Shown: one piece after another, positions 10,040 through 20,622 of the stretch
Layout of the letters: the number at the start of each line of letters is the position of its first letter
How positions within the stretch are numbered: the first letter of the stretch is position 1
Assembly (NCBI GenBank): GCA_030704615.1
Contig: CM060731.1
Span: forward strand, 65,946,756-66,010,755
Direction of reading: 5' to 3'
From: Takakia lepidozioides
Lineage: Eukaryota; Streptophyta; Takakiopsida; Takakiales; Takakiaceae
Length of the DNA stretch: 64,000 nucleotides
Position numbers and translations under genes: made by a program
Notes under the pieces: model-generated
Told to the model about the DNA's origin: nothing
The model's database searches: none
The model's input: the letters and a program-made list of their open reading frames with translations, nothing else

Positions 10040-12180
10040 GTACGTCCAGGCTACGCACTGATCAATTTTTGATGAATCTATAACAAGATTATCCCTCTGC
10101 CATGATTGTCTCTGTATGCAATCGATAACAATTCACCAAATATGTGATGGTGATTCATGAATACATTAAATCCCGATCATGCCCTTGACCCATTTGTCAA
10201 GGGTAAGATGACACCCTTGACAAAGACATTGGTTCACTACTTCATCATCTTGGAAACAGATATCAGACAGTTCACAAATACATATGGTTTTCACTGAATC
10301 AGTTCTAATTTCCTAGTTCCAAATCACAGAACCATGACTAGAACCTCAAAAGATGTAAGGACTCTGAACACACTCTTGTAGAAGAACTGGATGTCGTTGT
10401 TAGCCAGTTCATGCTTTTCCTTCATTACTACCTCAAAGAATGCTACCTGCATCAAAAGAGATGGCTTGAATAAGCAGACTGGAGAGGGGCATGGCAGGTA
10501 CAAGAAAAGGACTGGGTAATTTGGTGGGCTCCATCAAGGTGCCTGCAGGATGCAGGACAGGAAAGCACTGGGTGTTGCGTGGTGTTGCACTACTCTGCAG
10601 CTGCAGAGAATAGATTTCTGTCGTCTCAAGTCAAAACAAGTCAAACCATGCTGCCCTATCTGTCTTCGGCATTGCTGGTGACACTTCTCCATTGCCAGGT
10701 ACCCATCCTCTAGTTCATGGATCATATTCAGTGTTTTGCACATTTTCACATTCTGTTAGATAGCACATGTCATTGTTAGTCCTCAACCGGTACTTTAGTC
10801 CTCAGTCCACAAGTACTGGTCTGTACATTACTTACTAATGCCAACTACCTGAATTTTAGCTTCCCCCTAACTTTAGCCTTGCGAGAAGATTACCACTACT
10901 TGAATCCTGACACTTTCCTTGGGGAGCAAAGGCATTGTGAAGTCAGTGAGAACCCCATAGAGGGCTCTGGCCACATCTTTTGCATTATACTTCAAATCCT
11001 GGAAGTGTAACAGGGTGCAAAACGAATGTAAGTCATAGGAGAGAACTAGCCTCCACCCACTTGGATTATGTTGAAGTTATACTTCTCTCCACTGTTTGTG
11101 ATCCAAATAGGACTCCTGTCATGAAAAGTCATGCTTCATAAACAGCAAAAGTGGCATTTCCTAAAAAGCAAAAGTAGGTCTCTTTTTCCTCTCACGAACG
11201 ATTCTCATTGATGCAGGCAATACCCAGGGTTCTGGAAGTTGCATTGTGGAATGCTTGTGTGTCTTTGAGATCCATGAGCCTAAACAAATGAATTGCTTAC
11301 AAAATTCAGCAGTTGATGTCGGAATTGAGAATGTCTTTCAACAGTTTTGAAACATGCGACAATGCTTGTCAACACAAAACAAGATATTGAGTATAGAGTC
11401 ACCCTGACTAGATGTTGGGTAATAAATTTATTGGCACCTCCCTCACAAGGAGACCACACCACAGTGCCCAAAATGGTAAAAGTCGATGTTTCATTTAACA
11501 GATCCCACTCCCCTAGTTCAACCCTTTCCTTACACGATGCTCCCATTTGCAGTGCCATGAATCACTTCCAATGTACATGAATATTGTGTCATTCATCATG
11601 GGATATCTGTTGTATAATTAAATCATCTAATCATCTGCTTGTGTTATTCAGTAACCAGTCACTACTGTCAGCCTGGCCTTGACTTGCCTTTCTGATCCAG
11701 TAGCATCTACATCCCTACAATTATCAATAGTGTTCACAAATCGAGTTCTACAGACTGACCTGAATGTTCCTCTTTTATTCTCTCTCAAGGTCTTTCCAGG
11801 TTCTTCATCTTGTTCTGCAAAAAGAAATATTCAACATGCAGTCGATAAGGGCACATGTGGGGAGCTTGCACATGAGGGTGATTGCAGAATTGGATTGTGG
11901 GTACCCATGTTTCTCCCGGGATCAAGAGCCGATCCTGGAAAATGTATTGCATGGGTACCCATGATTCATGGTGGCAAAACATGCCACACAGGCCAAACAA
12001 TTTTTGCTGCAATCGATATGAAGGTTTAGCCACATTAATATAGTGGCACCAAAGTGCTTTAGCAAGGTTACTTAAATTTTTGGTCCCAAGAGCAACTCTA
12101 CAATGCAGACGGAGATTCCCAAGTTATATAGCTTCTTTTGTTGTATCGTTATAATGAGGAGCATACAACACACCCTATTA
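10040..12180. other. dynein 3' region; no confident gene
   Basis: The exon ending at 10039 leaves one base of a glycine codon, so at least one further dynein exon is expected. The only in-phase candidate I found is 11217-11350, with an acceptor ATGCAG and a 44-codon open end closing on TGA. It begins GNTQGSGS but lacks the usual dynein ending, so it is tentative. The rest of the stretch shows no recognisable coding, RNA or repeat signal. Confidence 0.35.
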
Positions 12181-12250
12181 GAGAGCCAAGATTGAACTTG
12201 CAATCACCTGGGTGTCAAGCAAGAGTACTATCCAACTGAGCTAGCAGCTG
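12181..12250 (-). repeat. tRNA-like fragment (SINE head or tRNA relic)
   Basis: Read on the - strand it shows an A-box-like TAGCTCAGTTGGATAG and, about 45 bases on, a B-box-like AGTTCAATC. This is the spacing of a tRNA or tRNA-derived SINE. The acceptor stem does not close, and the arms resemble the SINE heads at 15628 and 53283. I take it as a relic rather than a working tRNA gene. Confidence 0.5.
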
Positions 12251-12424
12251 TTATACAGATGAAAGTGTTGGCTCCCATTTATATTTGGCTACTAGTTGAT
12301 TGTTGGGTGCTCAATTTCATATTTTTATTAATGTATATTCACAATGTAGACTCTGGCACTAGCGCAGCCTGCCAATACAAGGCAACAATTGTTCCGTTGA
12401 ACAATATTTCTTGATTTCTTGATT

Positions 12425-15400
12425 TTATTTTTTTATTTTTTTAAATTATCTTGCGTTTTATTATGTGAGGGGAAAAAATAAACCCCTGTGGGGCCATAAG
12501 GCAAACACACCTGACGGTGAGGGACGAACCCAGAGTACTTCAATGGAGAGAAATCCATCCAAGAGGATGATGTGGAAAGCTACGATTATGAGAGAAAAAA
12601 AACAGCTAGGAGAGGGCAAAGAGCGAAAGTAGTGCTCACGAGATGCGAGCTCTTGGAATGCCGACTGGCCCTGACAGATTCCTACCACTGCTAACAATGA
12701 GAAGATCAACCTAAAAGAGAACCTTGCATCTATAGAACAAGGAAGCCACGATATGCTTGAGAGAAAAATTCCTTGGAGAGATCAGCTATGAGCTATCCAT
12801 ATCAAGCAGGGGTTGAAGCCCTAGAGAGAAAATAAAAGAGAACACTTAGAGTAAGGAATTCTTGAAGACAGAGACCAGGGAGCATGTTTTCGCTGCTGGC
12901 GCTGGAGGACGCTACTTGCCGAAGCTAAGCCGAGTCGAGTTCTTGCCACTGATGTGCTTCCAATTAATTTCCCTATCGAACTCCGGTGAGTCATGGTAGC
13001 ACAGTGATTGCCCCTTGCCATGAGTCCGGTGGCTCTCTGGTCCAGAGACAGATTGTCGACGAAGAGCAGTTGCATATGATGTTATCTTTTTCCCATGAGC
13101 ATTTGAATTTGCTGACGAGCTGATATTCAGCCTCTGGATTCTTTCTGATGTCTGCAATCAATTTTGCCCAGGCTTTTCTCTCCTCAATTTGCACCTCATG
13201 GAATATTGTAGATAAAAGCACAGAGAGACAAGTCTTCTCTCTATTTAAAACCCACAAACATCTTACTTTCCAGATGTTCCATAGAGAGATAGATCTGATA
13301 GCCTCATAAACTGGACAATGACTGTGAATGTTGTGAAGGTTTCCATCATAGTTAAGAAGCTTGTGGGTTGCCGAGGGTATCCCAGGTTCCCATATCTGCA
13401 TGATGGGTGTGAGGCGGGGCCAAGTTTTTGATGGGATACTGCAACGGAGAAGACAGTGCTCCAAAGATTTTGTCATCCCTATGCTGCAGCATTTGCAAAT
13501 TAATGCCTCTGAGAATGCCAGCCACAAACCTACTTTCAGAACCCTATTTGCAACCTGCCATAGAAAGGCTGCCACTTTGGCAGGCCTGACCTTGTTCCAT
13601 ATGTTAGCCCATATGAGATTCCATCTAGCCAAATTCAAGCTATAGCCAGCCCATCTGGAGGCCCATTTATCCTGAAATTGCTAAGGCTTTAGTAGCGAAC
13701 GATATGCTGCCTTGGCTGAATAGTTGAAGAATGAAGGACAGGAAGCTCCAAAATTCCAAGACCATTCCTTTGGGTCCACCATGACCCCCATAAGGGGCAC
13801 TCCTTCCACCCCAGAGAAATAGTTGAGATGAGAGCCAATCATTTAGGGGTTGATCCTTTGGAACAGACGGGTTCATTTCTCTTTCAGGAGAAGACCACTG
13901 ACAGATACGAACTGGAGTGAACTGCCCAACAGAGATAGTCACTGGATTCAATGATTCCACCATGAGAAAGTTTGATAGCTCAATTTTGTTTAGAACTATA
14001 CCCTTAAAGTGGATGGGCCATGCTTCAGTGATGTATATAACCTGATGAAGGGCTGCTGAGCAAGTGACCCAGCTACCAGGGCAAGCTTGCTGAGGACCTG
14101 CCGAGAGAGTTTGAATCCAGTTGTCAAGAATATTTTGAATCAATTGGTGGTAGCCTGACGTCCCTCTTTGAGGACCAACTATTGGAATTATTTGGTCCAA
14201 AGGTAGAAAATCCCGACCGCCCCAAATGTCTTTGATTTGGGCTATGTTTAAATTATCCCAGGCAGAGAATTTTGCAGTGGAAGGGTTGTTGCAATTGAGG
14301 GTAAGGGATTGGCGCATGGTTTCCTCATATGATTTTGGGTCCTCTTTAACCAACCTGGGCCGAATGGTTCTCCAAACATCCCATATGGCTCTCCATAAAG
14401 GGGAACCATTAGATTTGTGTCTAAAACCCTGTGTGATCCATCGGAGAGATGGGCTCCATGTTTTGGTTTTGAGGGGGGAACTTTTGAGAATGTGTTGATA
14501 AACTAGATGCTTCCACCATCCACCTTCAGGCCCTAATAGCCTTACTATCCATTTACCCAAGAGTGCCGATATTTGGGTTCCTGGATCAATGATCCCCAAG
14601 CCACCTTTCTTTTTTGGAATGCAAATCTGGGCCCAAGAGACAGCTGGTCTAGGGCTTCTGGCATCTGAATCTGTGCCCCATATGAAGTTACAGATGGTTT
14701 TTTGGATCTGTTTGATCTGTGGAGCTGAGGGGCTCCAAACCGAAGCAAAGTACCATATGCTGGCCAGAAGAATCTGGTTGGCTACAAGAGCCCTTCCAGT
14801 AATTGAAAGATGACGGGAACCCTAGTAAACTAGCTTCTTTTTTAGCTTGACTATGACATGGCCCAACCTCTGGTCGTCCGAAAGGTTAATCCCAAATGGG
14901 TGCCCAAGCAGGGTAGTAACATCCCCTTGTTGCAACCATTTGAGACCCAGATTCCCTCCCCAATTAGAGCTGAACCCAGCAGGGATGGTGGCTGTGTCTC
15001 CAGCAAGGATGACAACTGTTTTTGCCCAATTAACTTTAAAACCAGAGGCTTCACAAAAGGTAGCGAGAGATTCAATTGCCTCCTGCAAGTTGGCATCCGT
15101 GGCCTGAAGGTATAAAACCGTGTCGTCTACAAACATTGAGTCTTTGATCTGGAGGTCATTGTTGGCTTGGGTTTTGATTTGGAGCCCAGTTATATTTGGG
15201 TTGTTGTCCAAGAGATATCCTAGAGAGTTTGCCACTATGAGGAAGAGGAATGGGGCCAGTAGGCATCCTTGACGAACTGGAGGTCAAAAATTTTAGAGAT
15301 GAATCCATTCACTGAAACCCTACTAGATGCGTTGAGGAGGAGTATTTCGACCCAACAACAAAAGTCGTTTGAGAGTCCTGTTTTTTGGAGAGTCGCAAAC

Positions 15401-15570
15401 AGCATTGGCCATTCAACCTTATCAAACGCTTTTTCAAAGTCCAAAAGAAGCATGGCTATGTGTTGCCGAGTGGATTCTGCATAGATTGGGGTCTCTTGTG
15501 CCAACAGAATATTGTCAATTTTGTCAGTAAGAATGAAATTGAGAAAGGGGACCAAAAAAGTAAATAAAAA
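12425..15570 (-). pseudogene. LINE-B (plant L1-type) ORF2 relic
   Basis: On the - strand this is a decayed non-LTR retrotransposon ORF2, 5'-truncated near 15570. In order it shows LLLDFEKAFDKVEW (about 15440, RT motif with the first catalytic Asp); RQGCLLAPFLF (about 15260, the QGCLLAP box, reached only after a frameshift); and FVDDTVLYL (about 15130, the catalytic xxDD). A long connector follows at 13667-14750. At 12991-13638 there is a zf-RVT domain, with KVAAFLWQVANRVL and a C.CC...EHCLLRC pattern. The T-rich + strand at 12417-12450 matches a terminal poly(A). Stops between segments show it is inactive. It is unrelated in sequence to LINE-A. Confidence 0.87.
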
Positions 15571-15624
15571 TAAAAGGGACCAACAGTCAGTAAAAATAAA
15601 ATTTAAAAAGAAAAAAAAACAGTC

Positions 15625-15770
15625 AGTAGCTCAGTTGGATAGTGCACTGAGTGCCACCCAAATGATTCTGGGGTCAAATCCTGCTACCTTGACGGGTGTG
15701 GTATGTTGTTCTTCTTCCCTTTCCCTTGGGCGGTGTCCCATGCAAAAGGATGCAAAAGCCTTCGCGGGCG
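15625..15770 (+). mobile_element. tRNA-derived SINE copy
   Basis: It has an internal RNA polymerase III promoter: an A box TAGCTCAGTTGGATAG at about 15628 and a B box GGGTCAAATCC at about 15671. After it comes a body GACGGGTGTGGTATGTT and TTGGGCGGT, shared with the SINE at 53280. It abuts the truncated 5' end of LINE-B, separated by A-rich sequence. Its 3' tail is not recognisable. Confidence 0.75.
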
Positions 15771-18700
15771 AGGTTACAGTATGCTTTCTGATACTTAGAC
15801 AAAGAGCGTCAAAACTGTGTGATCACCACACTGCCACGCTTCCGACCGAGAATGACGATCACCACCAAAGAAATCGTGCACTATTTTATCAGGAATTCTT
15901 GGCAACTGCTTCCATTCCGGACTGGAGATGTTACTCCCATAACATGGAGTTGTGGTGCTGTCGAATTCCCAAGCTGGCAACAACCGGCCCCCACTTTCCA
16001 CCAAAGAAGCAGGGGTTGGGGATCTGTGTGAGAACCTCCGCCCACACTCCGGTACTGCCAAGTATGTTGGAAAAGCAAACAATTTGTCTAAGAATCCATC
16101 TTAAAGTTGAGAGGGAAGATGAAAGGACGTGGCGTACATCACGTTGCCGCATTTGACTATGTTCCTATATCCGTGAACCCCCGGAGGTGCAGGCATGCGT
16201 TTCCTGACTCATTCTGGACACGAGTTGGGGATAGAGTCGTAGGCCAAAGTCTTCTACACTCCAACTCTTTCGGTAGGCAAAGTATTGTAACAAGAAGCAG
16301 CTTGTACCCACCGCTACTGTTCAATAAACAACTAAAAGAGTTTTTGCTATCTTCTCGGTAAAATTGTAATCACTTGGTCAACCACTTGTCTGAATTGCAA
16401 TTGGATTCGAGATCTCTTTCCGCTCTACTAGATTAAACTCTCATAATCTGATCTCATGCTCGCTGGCACTACCTCACTATCTAGATCTTTCTCCCAATCT
16501 CCAGAGATTTAGCACTTGCCGTCCAGATAATTTACTATGCCTTTCATCGAGCAGCTCAGCAAGCCAATTCTCAAATCAGCACTCAATCGTGTAAGCCAAC
16601 TGTCGACGGTTCAGCACAAGCTAGAAAAGTCGTGCTCAGCTGAGTTTGATGAATAGGTGCCCCAGTGGTGTCCTAGTAGTAAAATTGTCAACGACCCGCT
16701 CTTGTAAATCCCTGGGGCCGTCATGTCAGTGTTCAAATTTGATACGAAAAGTTGCGCAGGTTGAAGCTCTGATTGTGCAATGAAATTTGTTTCAGTAGTT
16801 GAATTTCTTACTATCGATCTAGATCACTTGTTTGACGTCAATCTAAGCTCCGGACTAGTCTCTCGAGCTCGCGTACAAGCCTCATCCCTCCATCTCTCGT
16901 TTTGATCGATTGACCAGTTGACTAGACTGTCACATCTGGTCTACATGAAAATCAATCAGAGCATCATATTTTTTACGATAGCCGGGTCTGGCACATTCAG
17001 TGGAATGTTACAATTACCAAATTATTCGTAAAAATCGTGCACGGCTTCATCATCATGTAGGTGTCGGAATTCGGATATTCAAACTTTTTGAATCGAGATC
17101 AGGGTATCTCAGGATAAGCTACGGGTCCTTATCATTTTTAGGGCTGCCAGCAACAGGGGGTTTGCTATATAGTGGTTTCAAAGAATTGCAGAGTTCAGCA
17201 TTTGATGATGACCCGAGAGAGAGAGAGATCAGAGAGAGGAATTTGCTTGCAGGCCGCATGCAATGGAAAGCGTTCTCAATCTTATTGGCCTCCATTTAAT
17301 CATGTTTCTATCATAGTCCCAAGAGTGCACTTAATCTATTGGCATGTGCCTGTGCATGCAGCGCCGAAAATTGGAGGTTTGCTCACTGGACTATTTTCAT
17401 TGAGTTTCGAGAAGAAGACCTTAATATAGATATCTACGTACGTCGAGAGCTGTCGCTTACAGTGCTGGGTATTATTGTACGCTCTACAGTTCAAAGTCTC
17501 TGTATCACAATTGCTGCTGCTGGGTGTGTGCCCACGATATGTACCACGGCTCTCCCACAATGGTTTGTGCGGTCACGGTCCCTTGGCGAATTCCTGGAGA
17601 TCAGAACTTCACCTTAATATTTTTGCTGACAATGCTCTTCTACCTACTCACCATGAAGCGCAAACCTTCTCCGGAGACTGATCTCTCTCTTCTCTCTCCT
17701 TCTTATCTTCTAGGTTGAGGAACGCAAGCCAGCCACCTGAGCCATTTCTAATGAAAACGGCATCTTCTCTTCTGCCACTACACAGCGAACTCATCACTTG
17801 CAAGCTTCGCGAGCAATTGATTACAGCGCCATGACTGCAGGGCACCATTGACGAAGCCAGGGGATCCACCCACTCCTCCTTGAACTTGACGTCTATGAAA
17901 CTTTGGCGAGAAACTGGACATAGCGCCGAGGAGCCGCAAGCTAGAATGCTCCGGAGAGAGAAAGGGAGCTACGAGCTACGAGCTACGACCCAAGCCAAAC
18001 CCACAATCCCTTTCCGCCGGCGAGCTTCTCGGAGGCTTTTGGCAGGATGGTATGGAGGGGGGACCCGGGACTGGGGAGAACAGTAACACCCCAACAGCCA
18101 TCGAAGCGTCCAAAGGCTGTCGAGGACAAAACGATGCCACCTCATTACGGCGCAGCAGTTAATGGATTCACATTGTCGGCTGTACACGCGAAGCTGTCAC
18201 CCTGCCTCGCATCACCACCATGACCAGGCCCCATCTCCGCATCTCCTGCTTCTCTTCTCCTTCTTCCTCCGCATGCATCCATGGCTGTCAGCCTGCGCCG
18301 GCCCCGCGTGCGGCCGGCATCAGAGACTGCAATGATTGCAGCTGCCCACTTGGTAGGCCCCCCCTGCTTGCGTCATGCGCTAAATTGGTAAAGGTGTTGG
18401 CCGGCCCTTCGACTTTCTGCACCCCCCCTGCTTTGTCGCATCCATTAAAGCGCTGCACCCGCTTCTCTCTCATCTCTCTCATCTCTCTCATCTTCATTCC
18501 TGCCGCCCGCGTAGCTCTGCTTCCTTCCACAGACCCATCCTCGCCCCCGTCCACTCCTTCTCTCCCTCTTGCGATCCTTTGGCGCGTGCAATGCAATCTT
18601 GCACTCCTTTCAACTCACGAGTTTACTTACAACCCCACCTCCTCCCACACGCTCCATGCAAAAGTAGAAGGAATGGGAAGCATCCCCCCACTACCTTCGC

Positions 18701-18944
18701 TATCATCTCTCTCTCCCTTCCGAGTTCCAACAACAGCAAAAGTGAAAGCAACGTACTAATCATGTGTTGCTGTGTCAGTGCACTGCATTTTGCATCCCAC
18801 AAAGTCAATCACAAATACTTCCATGAGAGAGAGAGAGAGAGCGAGCAGAGATCAAACAACAAGAGCATTCATCAAACTTGCAACCATCAACCATCCATCC
18901 AATTTCTTTTTCTTCTTAAAGTGGAACACCACCTGGGGAGCAAC
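15771..18944. other. non-coding stretch, no gene recognised
   Basis: There are several short ORFs on both strands but none has a family motif or consistent codon character. Simple-sequence tracts include CTCT-rich repeats at about 18465-18495 and a GAGA run at about 18825-18843. Positions 18200-18760 are pyrimidine- and C-rich on the + strand, which keeps a 179-codon frame open by composition. Confidence 0.4.
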
Positions 18945-19303
18945 CAGCCTGTGTTGGGCCGCCGGTTAATTAAAGTTCTCTGTAATACCCGGCGGTTACC
19001 TATCAGGCTATATATATATATATGGCAAGTGGAGGTGAAAAAATGAAGTAACTGGTCCGGTTAGGAACTGGCGGAGGTCAGGCATTCAAATAACTGAGCA
19101 ATGAACCTTTTTAAGAATCGCTCAATACCCACGGTTATTTGATGAAAAGCGCCGGTGAGGTTTTTGCAAGTAACCGCAACCGCAGGTTATATCTAGCCAT
19201 AAAAGATTCAGTAACCGCAACGGCAGGTTAATAATAGTTTCCTAAAATTCGAAGCAACCCGAACCGCCGGTTATGAAAAAAATTAAAAAACCACCCAACA
19301 ATG
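18945..19303. mobile_element. hAT-type MITE (359 bp)
   Basis: The element is bounded by the 8-bp direct repeat GGAGCAAC at 18937-18944 and 19304-19311, the duplication length typical of hAT transposons. The ends are CAGCCTGTGTTGGGC on the left and, read inward from the right, CATTGTTGGGTGGTT, an imperfect terminal inverted repeat. The interior is full of GGTT/AACC motifs such as CCGCCGGTTA and AACCGCAACC, like the subterminal transposase-binding repeats of hAT elements. It has no coding capacity. It is related to the element at 53438-54087. Confidence 0.8.
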
Positions 19304-19984
19304 GGAGCAACCGCCTACAAATGAAACCCCCTAAATTAGTAGAGGAGAAGATCTAATCCTTTGTATGACCAAGGGGGGCGGCTGGAGATGATTATTCTGA
19401 GATAATTATGGACAATTTCAACACGGAACTCATCTTACAGCGGGGTTTGATTCTTGCTAATTAGGCAAGATTCGCACGGCAACTAGCAAGATTCAAGATT
19501 GATGAGTTCAATGTGCATTTGTTAGCAGACAAATGGACCTTCACCCACTCCAGAAATACAACTAACAAGCGGCGATGCGTAAGTGTCACTCTTGGACTTC
19601 CCTACTCCAAGATTAGCGCCGTGACGGTGTATGGACTACCCTTAGCGTCGGCCATGTGCAATGTGATGAGCTTGAATAAAGACGCCGCAAATTCGGGGTC
19701 ATATCGATGAGCATTTCTCGCCGGGCTCCGGGGTTGTCACGGAGCGCCCCTGATGGGAAATGTGAATTGCTTTGCTGAGACAGTGTGTTTGTATAGAGAG
19801 CACAATAAATCAATCGTAGTTTTGGTAAACTATTTGAAGTGTGATAAAAAAGATCGGCCCCCAAAGGAGGCGAAGCACTAAAAAAGCTTCTGAAGAATGC
19901 GGTTCCCCTCTTGGTGTCCCACCTGGGGAGAGGAAACAACCAAGCTAACTCCATCATTGAGACTCTGCATAATGAGGCCAAGTC
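19304..19984. other. unassigned stretch after the MITE
   Basis: It contains overlapping short ORFs on both strands (for example 19513-19710 + and 19613-19987 -) with no recognised domain. It directly abuts the PPR relic. I see no RNA gene here. Confidence 0.35.
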
Positions 19985-20235
19985 CATTTACATGAACCTG
20001 GATTTTTGTGGGCAATCCCAACTAAGTTTAGATTTTGCCACAGATTGTACCACCTCCACATTCCCATAAATTCTGCAGGCACCAAAGCAAGGCCTTCCAC
20101 ACCGCAGCATCTGGTTGGACAGACATTTTGTTGATGACATCCTCAGCCTCATCCAATCGCCCTGCACGGCCAAGGAGGTCCACGTCCATGCAGCCAAAGT
20201 GCTCCATTGTTGGAGTCTGGGTAAACCCCAACCAA
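19985..20235 (-). pseudogene. PPR protein fragment, frameshifted
   Basis: The - strand reads [19 protein letters not shown] and [11 protein letters not shown] in one frame. It then continues as [18 protein letters not shown] in another frame after a shift near 20085. These are hallmark segments at the end of the PPR tract and start of the E domain in plant PLS-class pentatricopeptide repeat proteins, which act in organelle RNA editing and processing. The fragment covers only two or three repeats, has no start and no DYW domain, and carries an extra residue in the CMxDLLGRAG block. It is a truncated, decayed copy. Confidence 0.85.
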
Positions 20236-20490
20236 AGATGAATTACTATTAGAGGCAGATCCCTTCTTTTGTAATTCTTTTTTGGTAAGTCCTTTACATT
20301 CGCAAAATCTCCCTACAATGCCGCAACTAGAGCAACATTTGCACATGTGAATCCACACTGCAAATCTATCAAGAAAAGTAAATGTGGTTGTCAGGTCGAA
20401 GCAAGCATAAATTATGGTGTCTCTTGACCCCAAAGAACTACTACCTTCCCGCGGAAGGTGGACACCTTTTGTCACATCCAACATTGGTTA

Positions 20491-20622
20491 CTAGTGAAGC
20501 TGTGTAAGTCCTTACTACTTGGCTAACTGTGGGTTGTCTCTATAACCCACAAACCACTAGTGAAGCTGTGTAAGTCCTTACTACTTGGCTAACTGTGGGT
20601 TGGCTCTATAAGGAACAATGAA
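20491..20622. repeat. 66-bp tandem duplication
   Basis: Two head-to-tail copies begin CTAGTGAAGCTGTG at 20491 and 20557. The first 46 bases are identical, and the last part diverges (ATAACCCAC versus ATAAGGAAC). It lies in gene-free sequence upstream of the PPR relic. Confidence 0.85.

Noticed and set aside
12991-13638. An independent host gene on the - strand
   Set aside because: The Cys pattern and WQVANRVLKVGLWL segment are those of the zf-RVT end of a plant LINE ORF2, and the RT motifs lie upstream on the same strand.
15625-15700. A possible functional tRNA gene
   Set aside because: A and B boxes are present but the acceptor stem does not pair, and the same body recurs at 53280. It is a SINE head.
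18220-18759. A 179-codon + strand ORF
   Set aside because: The frame is open because of C/T-rich simple sequence. The protein is low-complexity Ser/Pro/Leu with no domain and no splice-consistent neighbours.
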